NCBI RefSeq assembly: GCF_000148995.1
Contig: NZ_GL538352.1
Coordinates: forward strand, 496,001-560,000
Reading direction: 5' to 3'
DNA: 64,000 bases
From: Listeria grayi DSM 20601
GTDB taxonomy: Bacteria > Bacillota > Bacilli > Lactobacillales > Listeriaceae
Every line of letters begins with the position of its first letter. The stretch's first letter is position 1. The notes below the pieces were generated by a model that worked only from the letters and a program-made list of their open reading frames with translations, searched no databases and was not told the DNA's origin. This document shows positions 26,446 through 35,717 of the stretch, piece after piece. Made by a program: the position numbers and the translations under genes.

Positions 26446-27684
26446 ATGAAACTCACAGTGATAGGGTTAGGGTATATCGGACTGCCAACGGGATTATTAT
26501 TCGCATCAAAAGGTGTGGATGTGGTAGGAGTCGATATCAATAGCAATGTGGTGGAAGGACTTAACAACGGTAAACTGCATATTGAAGAAACTGGAATGGA
26601 AGAGTTGCTCCATGCTAGTTTAGCAGCAGGGAATTTCAAAGCATCACTGGAAGTAGAAACCGCAGATTATTATATTGTAGCCGTACCAACGCCATATTTG
26701 CCAGATAATTCTTGTGACTTATCTTATATGAAAGAAGCGATCGCAAAGCTGAAAGACGTACTGAAAAAGGGGGATACTATCATCATTGAATCAACGATCG
26801 CACCGCGGACGATGGAAGACGTTGCAGCACCGATGATCGCGGCATATGGTTATGAGATCGGGGAAAATATCTTTTTAGCACACTGCCCTGAACGAGTTCT
26901 GCCGGGGAAAATCATCGAAGAAATGGTCCATAATAATCGGATCATTGGCGGCATCACACCAAACTGTGCTAAAAAAGCTAAGGAACTATATCTTACACTT
27001 GTCAAAGGCGAGATTTTCGAAACCAAAGCAAGTACCGCCGAAATGTCGAAACTAATGGAAAATACCTATCGTGATGTCAATATCGCTTTGGCAAACGAAC
27101 TTGTCAAAATAAGTGATTCCTTGGGGATCAATGCTCTAGACGTGATCCAACTGGCAAATGAACATCCGCGCGTTAACATCCATTTCCCAGGACCCGGAGT
27201 GGGTGGACACTGTCTTGCGGTCGATCCTTATTTTATCGTTGCAAGTGATCGAGCAGATGCCAAATTGATTGCGATCTCACGTGAAATAAACAGTAGCATG
27301 CCGGCATTTGTCATCGGAAAAGCGAAAAAAATAATGGCAGCTAAAAATGGAAAGCGAATAACTGTGCTAGGACTTACGTATAAAGGAAACATCGATGACA
27401 TAAGAGAATCACCAGCCTTAGAGATCTACCATCAATTAAAGCGAGAAACGGATTTTGAGATTGTTGCGCAAGATAGCCATGTAAACTTAGATTGGGTCGA
27501 GGCAGACATCAAAAAAGCATTGACCGGCAGTGATTTGGCACTGGTACTGACGGATCATAAAGAATATAAGGAGCTAAACAAATATGTGACGGAGGACATC
27601 GTTGTGTTCGACACTAAAAATATCGTCGACGAAGTAGGGATCGATCATTATTATAACTTCAATTCGATTTCGGAAATAAAGTAA
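26446..27684 (+). CDS. capO: UDP-N-acetyl-D-mannosamine dehydrogenase
   Basis: A 412-residue UDP-sugar dehydrogenase: Rossmann loop VIGLGYIGLPTGLL, TPYLPDNSCDLSYM, ESTIAPRTMED, AHCPERVLPG, STAEMSKLMENTYRDVNIA, catalytic cysteine motif GPGVGGHCLAVDPYF and the C-terminal LGLTYKGNIDDIRESPA. It oxidises UDP-ManNAc twice to UDP-ManNAcA. The start one base after capK is preferred over a TTG at 26437. In S. aureus capO lies after capN, so this position is rearranged. The substrate-making CapP epimerase is not in the locus. Confidence 0.92.
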   Translation: MKLTVIGLGYIGLPTGLLFASKGVDVVGVDINSNVVEGLNNGKLHIEETGMEELLHASLAAGNFKASLEVETADYYIVAVPTPYLPDNSCDLSYMKEAIAKLKDVLKKGDTIIIESTIAPRTMEDVAAPMIAAYGYEIGENIFLAHCPERVLPGKIIEEMVHNNRIIGGITPNCAKKAKELYLTLVKGEIFETKASTAEMSKLMENTYRDVNIALANELVKISDSLGINALDVIQLANEHPRVNIHFPGPGVGGHCLAVDPYFIVASDRADAKLIAISREINSSMPAFVIGKAKKIMAAKNGKRITVLGLTYKGNIDDIRESPALEIYHQLKRETDFEIVAQDSHVNLDWVEADIKKALTGSDLALVLTDHKEYKELNKYVTEDIVVFDTKNIVDEVGIDHYYNFNSISEIK

Positions 27685-27697
27685 GGGGATGCTACAA

Positions 27698-28900
27698 ATG
27701 AAAAACAAAAGAATAGTCATACTCTGCCAATATTTTCATCCAGAATATGTTTCCTCCGCCACACTCCCAACTCAAATGGCGGAGGACTTGGTAAAAAAAG
27801 GGATGGATGTAGATGTGATCTGTGGCTGGCCCAAAGAATACACTAACGCAAAAGCTGTCCCCAAAAAAGAGAACTATAAAGGCATCCAGATCACCCGCTT
27901 AAAATATACGCAGTTCAATAATAAATCGAAAATTGGTCGCATTATCAATTTCTTTTCCCTTTTTACGATGTTCTTGCTACGGGCACCAGCAATGTTGAAG
28001 TACGATCATATCGTCGTATATTCCAATCCCCCGATCCTTCCGTTTGTCCCGGATTTGATCCACCGGCTCTGCAAACGCGATTATTCGTTCGTCGTTTATG
28101 ATATTGCTCCCGACAATGCCATCAAGATTGGTGCCACCAAACCAGGTAGTATGATCGACCGGCTCATGAAATATATCAATAAGCACGTCTATAAAAATGC
28201 TGAGAATGTGATTGTTTTAGGAACAGAAATGAAAAATTACCTCCTGACGAACCATATTTCCCATACACCAGAAAATATCCATATCATCCCTAACTGGTAT
28301 GAAGATAATTTCCAGAGCCCCATTATCCACAATGAAAAATTTAAAACGATTCGGGAAAACTATCAAAAAATCTTACTCTATAGCGGAAATATGGGGAAAC
28401 TGCAAGACATGGATACCATTCTTGATTTTCTGGAATCAGCAAAAGAGAATCCAGACCTCTTTACGATCTTCTGCGGACATGGCGATAAACAGGCGAAAGT
28501 GAAAACTTTTATCGCAGAAAATAATATTTCTAATGCGATCGTGTATGATTTCTTAACAGGAACCGATTATTCCGATGTTTTAATAATGGCGGATTGCTGC
28601 ATTGTTTCGCTAGTCAAAGAAGGTGTTGGACTGGGCGTTCCGAGTAAGATATATGGCTACCTTGCGGCTGAGAAACCCTTGATCGCGATCATGGATCAAG
28701 ATACGGATATCGTCCGTCAAATAACCGACTATCAAGCAGGCATCCATCTTCATAATGGAGAAGCAGCGCAAATGAAAGCTTTCGTTGAACAAAACAGTCC
28801 GGCTGACCTAGCGCGAATGGGGAAACAAGCTTACGAGATTTTCAAAAATAATTACACGAGAACGCAAAATACAGATAAATACTATGAACTACTGAAATGA
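27698..28900 (+). CDS. capL: Capsule glycosyltransferase, probable L-FucNAc transferase
   Basis: A 400-residue GT4-family enzyme: IVILCQYFHPEYVSSATLP at the N terminus, YSNPPILPFVP, VYDIAPDNAIK, LLYSGNMGKLQDMDTI and GLGVPSKIYGYLAAEKPLIA. Length and motifs fit CapL/WbuB-type transferases, which add L-FucNAc to lipid-linked D-FucNAc. The ATG at 27698 has GGGG nine bases upstream; an in-frame ATG at 27689 directly abuts that site and is rejected. Confidence 0.87.
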   Translation: MKNKRIVILCQYFHPEYVSSATLPTQMAEDLVKKGMDVDVICGWPKEYTNAKAVPKKENYKGIQITRLKYTQFNNKSKIGRIINFFSLFTMFLLRAPAMLKYDHIVVYSNPPILPFVPDLIHRLCKRDYSFVVYDIAPDNAIKIGATKPGSMIDRLMKYINKHVYKNAENVIVLGTEMKNYLLTNHISHTPENIHIIPNWYEDNFQSPIIHNEKFKTIRENYQKILLYSGNMGKLQDMDTILDFLESAKENPDLFTIFCGHGDKQAKVKTFIAENNISNAIVYDFLTGTDYSDVLIMADCCIVSLVKEGVGLGVPSKIYGYLAAEKPLIAIMDQDTDIVRQITDYQAGIHLHNGEAAQMKAFVEQNSPADLARMGKQAYEIFKNNYTRTQNTDKYYELLK

Positions 28901-28912
28901 GGGGGATGGAGA

Positions 28913-29470
28913 ATGAAAAGAGTATTTGATTTTTTCAGTGCATCCATTGCTATTATGATTCTCTCTCCGGTTTTCCTAATTGTCGCCATATTGATCAAAG
29001 CAGAATCAAAGGGGCCGGTCATTTTTAAGCAAAAACGCTCAGGACTGCAGAATCAGCTGTTCAATATTTATAAATTTCGCTCGATGAAAGCCGATACCCC
29101 GCATCTGGCTACCGACAAGATCGATGCCAGCATATATATTACCAGATTCGGTGCCTTTATCCGCAAAACATCACTCGATGAACTACCGCAACTCTTCAAC
29201 ATCATCAAAGGCGATATGTCCGTTGTCGGCCCTCGCCCCGCCTTATTCAACCAGTACGAGTTGATTGAAAAAAGGACGCAAGCCAATGTACATAGGATCA
29301 AACCCGGCTTGACTGGACTGGCACAGGTGATGGGAAGAGACGATATTACGGATGATGAAAAAGTAAAATATGATAAATATTATTTGGAAAATCAAAACTT
29401 TTTCTTAGATATGCGGATTATTTATAAAACGATCCAAAATACAATTACCTCAAAAGGTGTGAAGCACTGA
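28913..29470 (+). CDS. capM: Initiating sugar transferase (phosphoglycosyl transferase)
   Basis: A 185-residue monotopic phosphoglycosyl transferase, the same length as S. aureus CapM. One re-entrant hydrophobic helix at residues 8-28, then KRSGLQNQLFNIYKFRSMK, the catalytic DELPQLFNIIKGDMSVVGPRP and RIKPGLTGLAQVMGRDD. It transfers D-FucNAc-1-phosphate from UDP-D-FucNAc to undecaprenyl phosphate, the committed step of capsule assembly. Its stop overlaps the capN start by one base (TGATG). Confidence 0.94.
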   Translation: MKRVFDFFSASIAIMILSPVFLIVAILIKAESKGPVIFKQKRSGLQNQLFNIYKFRSMKADTPHLATDKIDASIYITRFGAFIRKTSLDELPQLFNIIKGDMSVVGPRPALFNQYELIEKRTQANVHRIKPGLTGLAQVMGRDDITDDEKVKYDKYYLENQNFFLDMRIIYKTIQNTITSKGVKH

Positions 29471-30330
29471 TGCCAAAAAAAATACTATTGACAGGCACAT
29501 CCAGCTACGTCGGCAATCATTTGGAAGACGCTTTTCAGAAAAAAGGCGAAGTGGTGGAGCGGATCAGTATGCGTACGCCGGATTGGAAAACTACTGATTT
29601 TAACGGTTATGATGTCGTGATCCATTTAGCGGCACTCGTTCATGGTAGCGATCCCCATGCGTCGTTAGAAGATTATCTGCAAATCAACTGCGAACTGACA
29701 AAAGAAGTAGCAATAAAAGCAAAAGCGGAGGGCGTCCGGCAATTTGTTTTCTTCAGTACCATGGCAGTTTTTGGATTAGAAGGAAAGATCGAACAGCCCA
29801 TTCAAATCGATGGAAGCACGGTGCCCGATCCACAATCCCCGTATGGGAAATCAAAATTAAAAGCCGAAAATCATCTTCAACAGATCGCAGCACCCGATTT
29901 CCATATTTGTATTGTTAGACCACCGATGATCTATGGCCCAGGAGCACCCGGTAATTTTGCGAGACTGGAGAAATTGGCACGTATCCTCCCATTTTATCCG
30001 CGAATCGATAACGCGCGAAGCAGTATATATATCGGGAATTTGGAAAGGTATATCATGCAGCTGGTCGCAGAGAACAAGACAGGGTACTATCACCCACAAA
30101 ACAGCTATTATCTACATACAAATCAAGCAATTGCAATTATGCGAGCCACGCAAGGAAAGAAAATCCATACCATTCCTATACCGAAAATGCTGAAAAATTT
30201 ACTAGGAGGAGTTTCTACAGCAAACAAAGTTTATGGTAGCTTGGTTTATTCACACGATTTGGATAAAGAAAAAATCGTGTTGGAAGAAATAGGCTTAGAA
30301 GCATCTTTATCAAGAAATGGAAATAATTAA
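29470..30330 (+). CDS. capN: UDP-4-keto-6-deoxy-GlcNAc 4-reductase
   Basis: A 286-residue extended SDR: ILLTGTSSYVGNHLEDAF nucleotide-binding loop, VIHLAALVHGSD, FFSTMAVFG (catalytic Ser/Thr region), SPYGKSKLKAE with intact YxxxK, and RPPMIYGPGAPGNFARL. In the CapD/CapN pair it reduces the CapD product to UDP-D-FucNAc. Slightly shorter than the S. aureus protein I recall (about 295). Last gene of the capsule operon, followed by a strong terminator. Confidence 0.9.
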   Translation: MPKKILLTGTSSYVGNHLEDAFQKKGEVVERISMRTPDWKTTDFNGYDVVIHLAALVHGSDPHASLEDYLQINCELTKEVAIKAKAEGVRQFVFFSTMAVFGLEGKIEQPIQIDGSTVPDPQSPYGKSKLKAENHLQQIAAPDFHICIVRPPMIYGPGAPGNFARLEKLARILPFYPRIDNARSSIYIGNLERYIMQLVAENKTGYYHPQNSYYLHTNQAIAIMRATQGKKIHTIPIPKMLKNLLGGVSTANKVYGSLVYSHDLDKEKIVLEEIGLEASLSRNGNN

Positions 30331-30342
30331 ATCCAGCATTTA

Positions 30343-30375
30343 AAAAAGACGATAGGAGCCCCCATCGTCTTTTTG
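30343..30375. terminator. Bidirectional terminator closing the capsule locus
   Basis: AAAAGACGAT pairs with ATCGTCTTTT around a ten-base loop with A and T runs on both sides. It serves capN (+) and the convergent methyltransferase gene (-). Confidence 0.9.
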
Positions 30376-30376
30376 G

Positions 30377-31015
30377 TTATTTATAGGCAGTCACTAACCA
30401 CGCATAACTATTTTGCTGCTCAAAGGAAACAGTAAATCCCGCTCCCTTGAAAAGTGCTTCCAACTCACTGATAAGCGGATAGTATTCACTGATCAGATCT
30501 TCCAAAAGTGCGTCGTAGCCTTGCTCTTTCGCATCTCGTAAGATAGCTTGGAATGCTTGGAGGGAAAGGAACATGGTATCGGCAAAAATTACTTTCCCTC
30601 CTTGAGGAAGTAAAGCATAATATTTTTCAATAGCAGCACGCTTTTCTTCTGCATTTAAATGATGAAAAACAAACGAACTGACAATCGTATCAGGAGTGAA
30701 GGGCGGCTCTGGAAATTCCAACAGATCCCCGTCGTATTGAGTAAAGCCTTTTGGTAGTTTGCTACTAGCTTTTTTTCGCATAGCAGCAGAAGGTTCGACT
30801 GCCATCACACGTTTTTTCTGGTGAAGCAACTGAAGTGTCAAATTCCCCGTGCCGCTTCCGAATTCGATGATTTTTTCTCCGCTTTGTACGGCGATCTTTC
30901 CCAACATCTTGGAATAATTTTCGAAAACAGCGGCATAAGCCGGGTCCTTTCCTGTAACAAATGCATCATATGTTTCGGCCCAATTTGAAAAGACCGGTAA
31001 AAATTCTCTGCCCAC
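30377..31015 (-). CDS. yrrT: YrrT-like SAM-dependent methyltransferase
   Basis: A 212-residue class I methyltransferase: SAM motif IIEFGSGTGNLTLQLL, acidic strand VMAVEPSAAMRKKA, YDGDLLEFPEPPF and SSFVFHHLNAEEKRAAI. It closely follows the pattern of Bacillus YrrT, encoded with mccA-mccB in the methionine-to-cysteine recycling operon; the substrate is unproven. The GTG at 31015 follows GGAGGCGG and gives a VGREF start, analogous to the family N terminus. Third gene of the operon, 16 bases after mccB. Confidence 0.85.
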   Translation of the reverse strand: MGREFLPVFSNWAETYDAFVTGKDPAYAAVFENYSKMLGKIAVQSGEKIIEFGSGTGNLTLQLLHQKKRVMAVEPSAAMRKKASSKLPKGFTQYDGDLLEFPEPPFTPDTIVSSFVFHHLNAEEKRAAIEKYYALLPQGGKVIFADTMFLSLQAFQAILRDAKEQGYDALLEDLISEYYPLISELEALFKGAGFTVSFEQQNSYAWLVTAYK

Positions 31016-31031
31016 TTGTGTTCCGCCTCCA

Positions 31032-33103
<2,072 letters not shown>

Positions 33104-33131
33104 GATCCTCCTGTCCTTTTGGAAATCAAGG

Positions 33132-33170
33132 TAAAAAAAGAGAGTGAAATGGACATACGCCATTCACTCT
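33132..33170 (-). terminator. Attenuator terminator in the mccA leader
   Basis: On the minus strand AGAGTGAATGG pairs with CCATTTCACTCT (one bulged base) and is followed by seven Ts, 28 bases upstream of the mccA ATG and downstream of the promoter. It is therefore an intrinsic terminator inside the operon's own leader. The segment 33163-33171 forming its 5' arm can alternatively pair with 33211-33219. Confidence 0.75.
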
Positions 33171-33219
33171 GAGAACCTATTTTACATACATAAAAAGGTA
33201 TATTGTTATTCAGAGAGAA
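33163..33219 (-). promoter_or_regulatory. Antiterminator pairing in the mccA leader
   Basis: TTCTCTCTG (33219-33211), just after the leader peptide stop, can pair with CAGAGTGAA (33171-33163), the 5' arm of the terminator: eight of nine positions. The two structures are mutually exclusive. A ribosome at the leader stop codon would cover the upstream strand. The pairing is read by eye and not energy-computed. Confidence 0.55.
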
Positions 33220-33225
33220 CGCAAA

Positions 33226-33306
33226 TCAAACAATACAAATAGCACAACAGCAATATGCTCTTGTGAGACAGCAACTTTTAGTAGCTAATGTCGTATTGTT
33301 TTTCAT
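33226..33306 (-). CDS. Cysteine-rich leader peptide of mccA-mccB-yrrT
   Basis: A 26-codon frame starting at ATG 33306 behind GAAGGAG. It contains six Cys codons: a pair at residues 12-13, a triple (YCCCA) at 19-21 and one at 24, before TGA at 33226. The second cluster sits in a hairpin (33243-33265, nine of ten pairs). Cys runs in a short leader between promoter and intrinsic terminator are the hallmark of ribosome-mediated attenuation by charged tRNA-Cys, analogous to the trp and his leaders, and match the operon's cysteine-producing function. Translation is inferred. Confidence 0.7.
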   Translation of the reverse strand: MKNNTTLATKSCCLTRAYCCCAICIV

Positions 33307-33361
33307 TTGAATTCTCCTTCATCTATAATTCCTACTAAATCGATAGGGTTAGTACAAATAA

Positions 33362-33390
33362 AATATACTGCAAAGAAGAGTAGATGGCAA
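33362..33390 (-). promoter_or_regulatory. Promoter of the mccA-mccB-yrrT operon
   Basis: On the minus strand TTGCCA (33390-33385), a 17-base spacer and TATATT (33367-33362). Transcription would begin near 33355, giving a leader of about 250 bases with the Cys-rich peptide and attenuator. Confidence 0.65.
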
Positions 33391-33420
33391 GAAGTGTACG
33401 GAAAACTTTCTTTTTTCAAC

Positions 33421-33741
33421 TCATCCACCGCCCGCACCTAAGGCAAAAAGGATTCCATTTATAACAAGCAGCAGGAAATTTGTACAAAACAAGGTATAGG
33501 AAGAAAATTTATATTTTGTTACAAATAAACTAAGAAGTGCACCAATAAGGGCGAGAACAGGAATCCCCAAAAACGCAAAGATCGCGAAAGCGTTATTGAT
33601 GTGGTCATTGGCAAAATGCGGAATAAAAAACCCTATTAAACGATTGAAAGTATCGCTATTGAGATTGGTTGAGGCAAGTACGAGAAGAAGATTAAATATA
33701 GAAATAAAAGAAAATATATTGATAAGCAGCCATTTCTTCAT
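33421..33741 (-). CDS. Small hypothetical membrane protein
   Basis: 106 residues with three predicted membrane helices: an N-terminal one (about residues 4-24), a central one (IFAFLGIPVLALIGALLSLF) and a C-terminal one (FCTNFLLLVINGILFALG), ending in a glycine-rich tail GAGGG. No family recognised. The ATG at 33741 follows GGAAGGAACATCT; an upstream in-frame start lacks a ribosome site. It lies just upstream of the mccA promoter on the same strand. Confidence 0.7.
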   Translation of the reverse strand: MKKWLLINIFSFISIFNLLLVLASTNLNSDTFNRLIGFFIPHFANDHINNAFAIFAFLGIPVLALIGALLSLFVTKYKFSSYTLFCTNFLLLVINGILFALGAGGG

Positions 33742-34067
33742 AGATGTTCCTTCCTTCATTTTATTTATGCTCAAAAGGTAACATAAATACAAGAGGAAAA
33801 CAATCCCTAGCTGAGATCACAGATTTTACTAGTATAAATAAGAATATTGAAAAATCAGCCTTAGGGAGCGCCATTATATGTTTCCTATTTTTCACCGTTC
33901 TGCCAACAGCACATGGACGGCAATTGTTCCTGAAGAAAAGGAAAATTCTATGGATTCATCGCAATAAAGATGGCGTTTGCTAGAACTTTCTGCAGGAGTT
34001 ACACCTATTCAAAACTAGCTAGTTACTATATAATCAATATGAAGAATAAACAGAAAGAGGTTACAAA
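33742..34067. other. Intergenic region between divergent small membrane protein genes
   Basis: 326 bases. A 79-codon frame (33744-33983) has no ribosome site and is not credible. A candidate promoter for the next gene is TATTCA (34006-34011), 17 bases, TATAAT (34029-34034). Nothing else recognised. Confidence 0.45.
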
Positions 34068-34466
34068 ATGAATAATAGAAAAGCAGAATTTATTTTAGCC
34101 ATCATTGGTGCAAGTTTAGCAGTCCTCGGGGTGCTCATCATGGGAGGAATAGTACTTCTCGCAACCTTTTCAGCTGTTAGAGAAGCTCCTCAAATGGCTA
34201 CGGACGATCAAATTGGGATGGTTATTGGCGGAGCATTCATCGGTATCAACTTTATTTTAGCGGTCATTGCTAGTGTATTTGGATTTATTGCTGCATTTAA
34301 AATGAAAAATGGCACATCTGTTAAGGGTTGGTCCATCGTATTAGTTGTGGTCGGCGGGCTTTGTTTCTTTAGCTATGGCTCGATCACAGGCATTCTTTTC
34401 TTGATTGCTGGAATCCTATCGCTTGTAAAATCGGCAAATGAAAAAAAGACATTCGATACTTTTTAA
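34068..34466 (+). CDS. DUF4064-like membrane protein
   Basis: 132 residues with four hydrophobic segments: EFILAIIGASLAVLGVLIMGG, IGMVIGGAFIGINFILAVIAS, SIVLVVVGGLCFF and GSITGILFLIAGILSLV. This periodic four-helix pattern, with a KMKNGT loop after the second or third helix, resembles DUF4064 proteins of Firmicutes, which have no known function. AGAGG upstream of ATG. The next gene follows after 27 bases, so they are likely cotranscribed. Confidence 0.75.
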   Translation: MNNRKAEFILAIIGASLAVLGVLIMGGIVLLATFSAVREAPQMATDDQIGMVIGGAFIGINFILAVIASVFGFIAAFKMKNGTSVKGWSIVLVVVGGLCFFSYGSITGILFLIAGILSLVKSANEKKTFDTF

Positions 34467-34493
34467 TAAAAATACGTAAAAAAGAGGCTGCTT

Positions 34494-35129
34494 ATGACAT
34501 TTAAAACAAAAAAAATCATGATCTACAGCATATTGATACTTATTGTCATTGGACTTGCATTCGGAGGCTATTGGTTTTATAAACTTAAACAATTTGCTTA
34601 TTTAGAAGTCAAAAATTATCCGATGCACGTGAAAAAAGCATTTCCTTATAATTATAATGTCGGGGAAGCAGAGGGTAAATCGGGGCTGGAAGTACATTTT
34701 AAAAAAGCAAACAAACTTTCTGAAATAAGAATGGATTCCCCGAATAACCTTAGTTATTCCGGTGAAAAACAAACCTCGCGAGCTGCTATTTATTTTGATG
34801 ACAAAATTTCGACACAATTGGAACTATACAGCTTAGTGGTGAAAAGTAATCAGAATGATAAAGTGACGATCCATGTGGATGCTGCACACACGCAATTTAC
34901 GATCGGCATCAAAAACGGGGAAAGCATCGATGTCGCTCTTGTATCCCATGATCGAGAAAATGAACTCACTGTGAATCCTAGCGATGACCCAGAATATGAG
35001 TATCATCATTATACACTCACTGGCAAACAACTGGTTTTCAAACTTGTTCCGCATGATAAGCGCTCTGAAAAAAATGAATGGTCTGTAGAGGGCGCAGGAA
35101 AAGTACCCAAAAAAATAATAGCAGAGTAA
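34494..35129 (+). CDS. Membrane-anchored hypothetical protein
   Basis: 211 residues with one N-terminal transmembrane anchor (IMIYSILILIVIGLAFGGYWFY, about residues 8-29) and an extracytoplasmic beta-rich domain. No signal-peptidase site or lipobox is evident, and no family was recognised. It probably forms a two-gene unit with the preceding membrane protein; a terminator follows directly. Confidence 0.7.
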   Translation: MTFKTKKIMIYSILILIVIGLAFGGYWFYKLKQFAYLEVKNYPMHVKKAFPYNYNVGEAEGKSGLEVHFKKANKLSEIRMDSPNNLSYSGEKQTSRAAIYFDDKISTQLELYSLVVKSNQNDKVTIHVDAAHTQFTIGIKNGESIDVALVSHDRENELTVNPSDDPEYEYHHYTLTGKQLVFKLVPHDKRSEKNEWSVEGAGKVPKKIIAE

Positions 35130-35136
35130 ATATTCG

Positions 35137-35171
35137 AAAAAAGTGTGTTAGGATAGCTAGCGCACTTTTTT
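35137..35171 (+). terminator. Terminator after the membrane-anchored protein gene
   Basis: AAAAAAGTGTG pairs with CGCACTTTTTT (one G-U pair) around a 13-base loop. Confidence 0.8.
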
Positions 35172-35263
35172 AGTTTGGCGAGAAGCAAATTCGTGGTATA
35201 TTCTTTATAACAACCATTCAGTGGGGATTGAATGAGCATAGCACGGGATAAGGGGGAGAGGAC

Positions 35264-35518
35264 ATGTGGCAGCCGAACCAAAAACAAATCCAGGAAGTGA
35301 TCCGTTTAGTGAAAGATCCTAATTTCGCTATGCCGATTTTTAATTATGATAGTTTTGATACCTTTCATGTGGAAATGACGAAAAACGAACTGCTTCAAAC
35401 TGCTTATTGGCTAGAATACAACGGGTACATAGAGCGGCGTCCAGTAATGGCAAATAATCCAAAACGGTATTATCTGACAGAAGTTGGCAAACTATTAGAA
35501 AGATCCATTCACGAATAA
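35264..35518 (+). CDS. Small winged-helix-like protein
   Basis: 84 residues. The layout MTKNELLQTAYWLEYNGYIERRP followed by RYYLTEVGKLL is that of a winged-helix domain with a recognition helix and wing, as in PadR/MarR-like or phage-type regulators, but the N-terminal helices are short and no family can be assigned. GGGGGAGAGGAC precedes the ATG. Single gene followed by a stem-loop. Confidence 0.6.
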   Translation: MWQPNQKQIQEVIRLVKDPNFAMPIFNYDSFDTFHVEMTKNELLQTAYWLEYNGYIERRPVMANNPKRYYLTEVGKLLERSIHE

Positions 35519-35519
35519 C

Positions 35520-35545
35520 AAGTTTACTTGCGAACAAGTAGACTT
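35520..35545 (+). terminator. Stem-loop after the winged-helix gene
   Basis: AAGTTTACTTG pairs with CAAGTAGACTT (11 pairs, one G-U) around a CGAA loop, two bases after the stop. The following T tract is interrupted, so termination may be inefficient. Confidence 0.55.
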
Positions 35546-35717
35546 ATTGATTTTGGAAGAAAAAGCGTATATTAGGTGTCATTGATTACAGTTTAGTGAA
35601 ATATTATTTCATTTAATTAACAATTAGCCATCTATTTGCTTACAGTCATTGTAAGATAAGCTGTAGTTCGTTATCCTGTTACTATAAGTGATAAAACACA
35701 GGGGGCAATAAATAACT

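Noticed and set aside
33744-33983. 79-codon plus-strand frame opposite the membrane protein promoter region
   Set aside because: No ribosome site; starts within the leader of the minus-strand gene; composition not protein-like.
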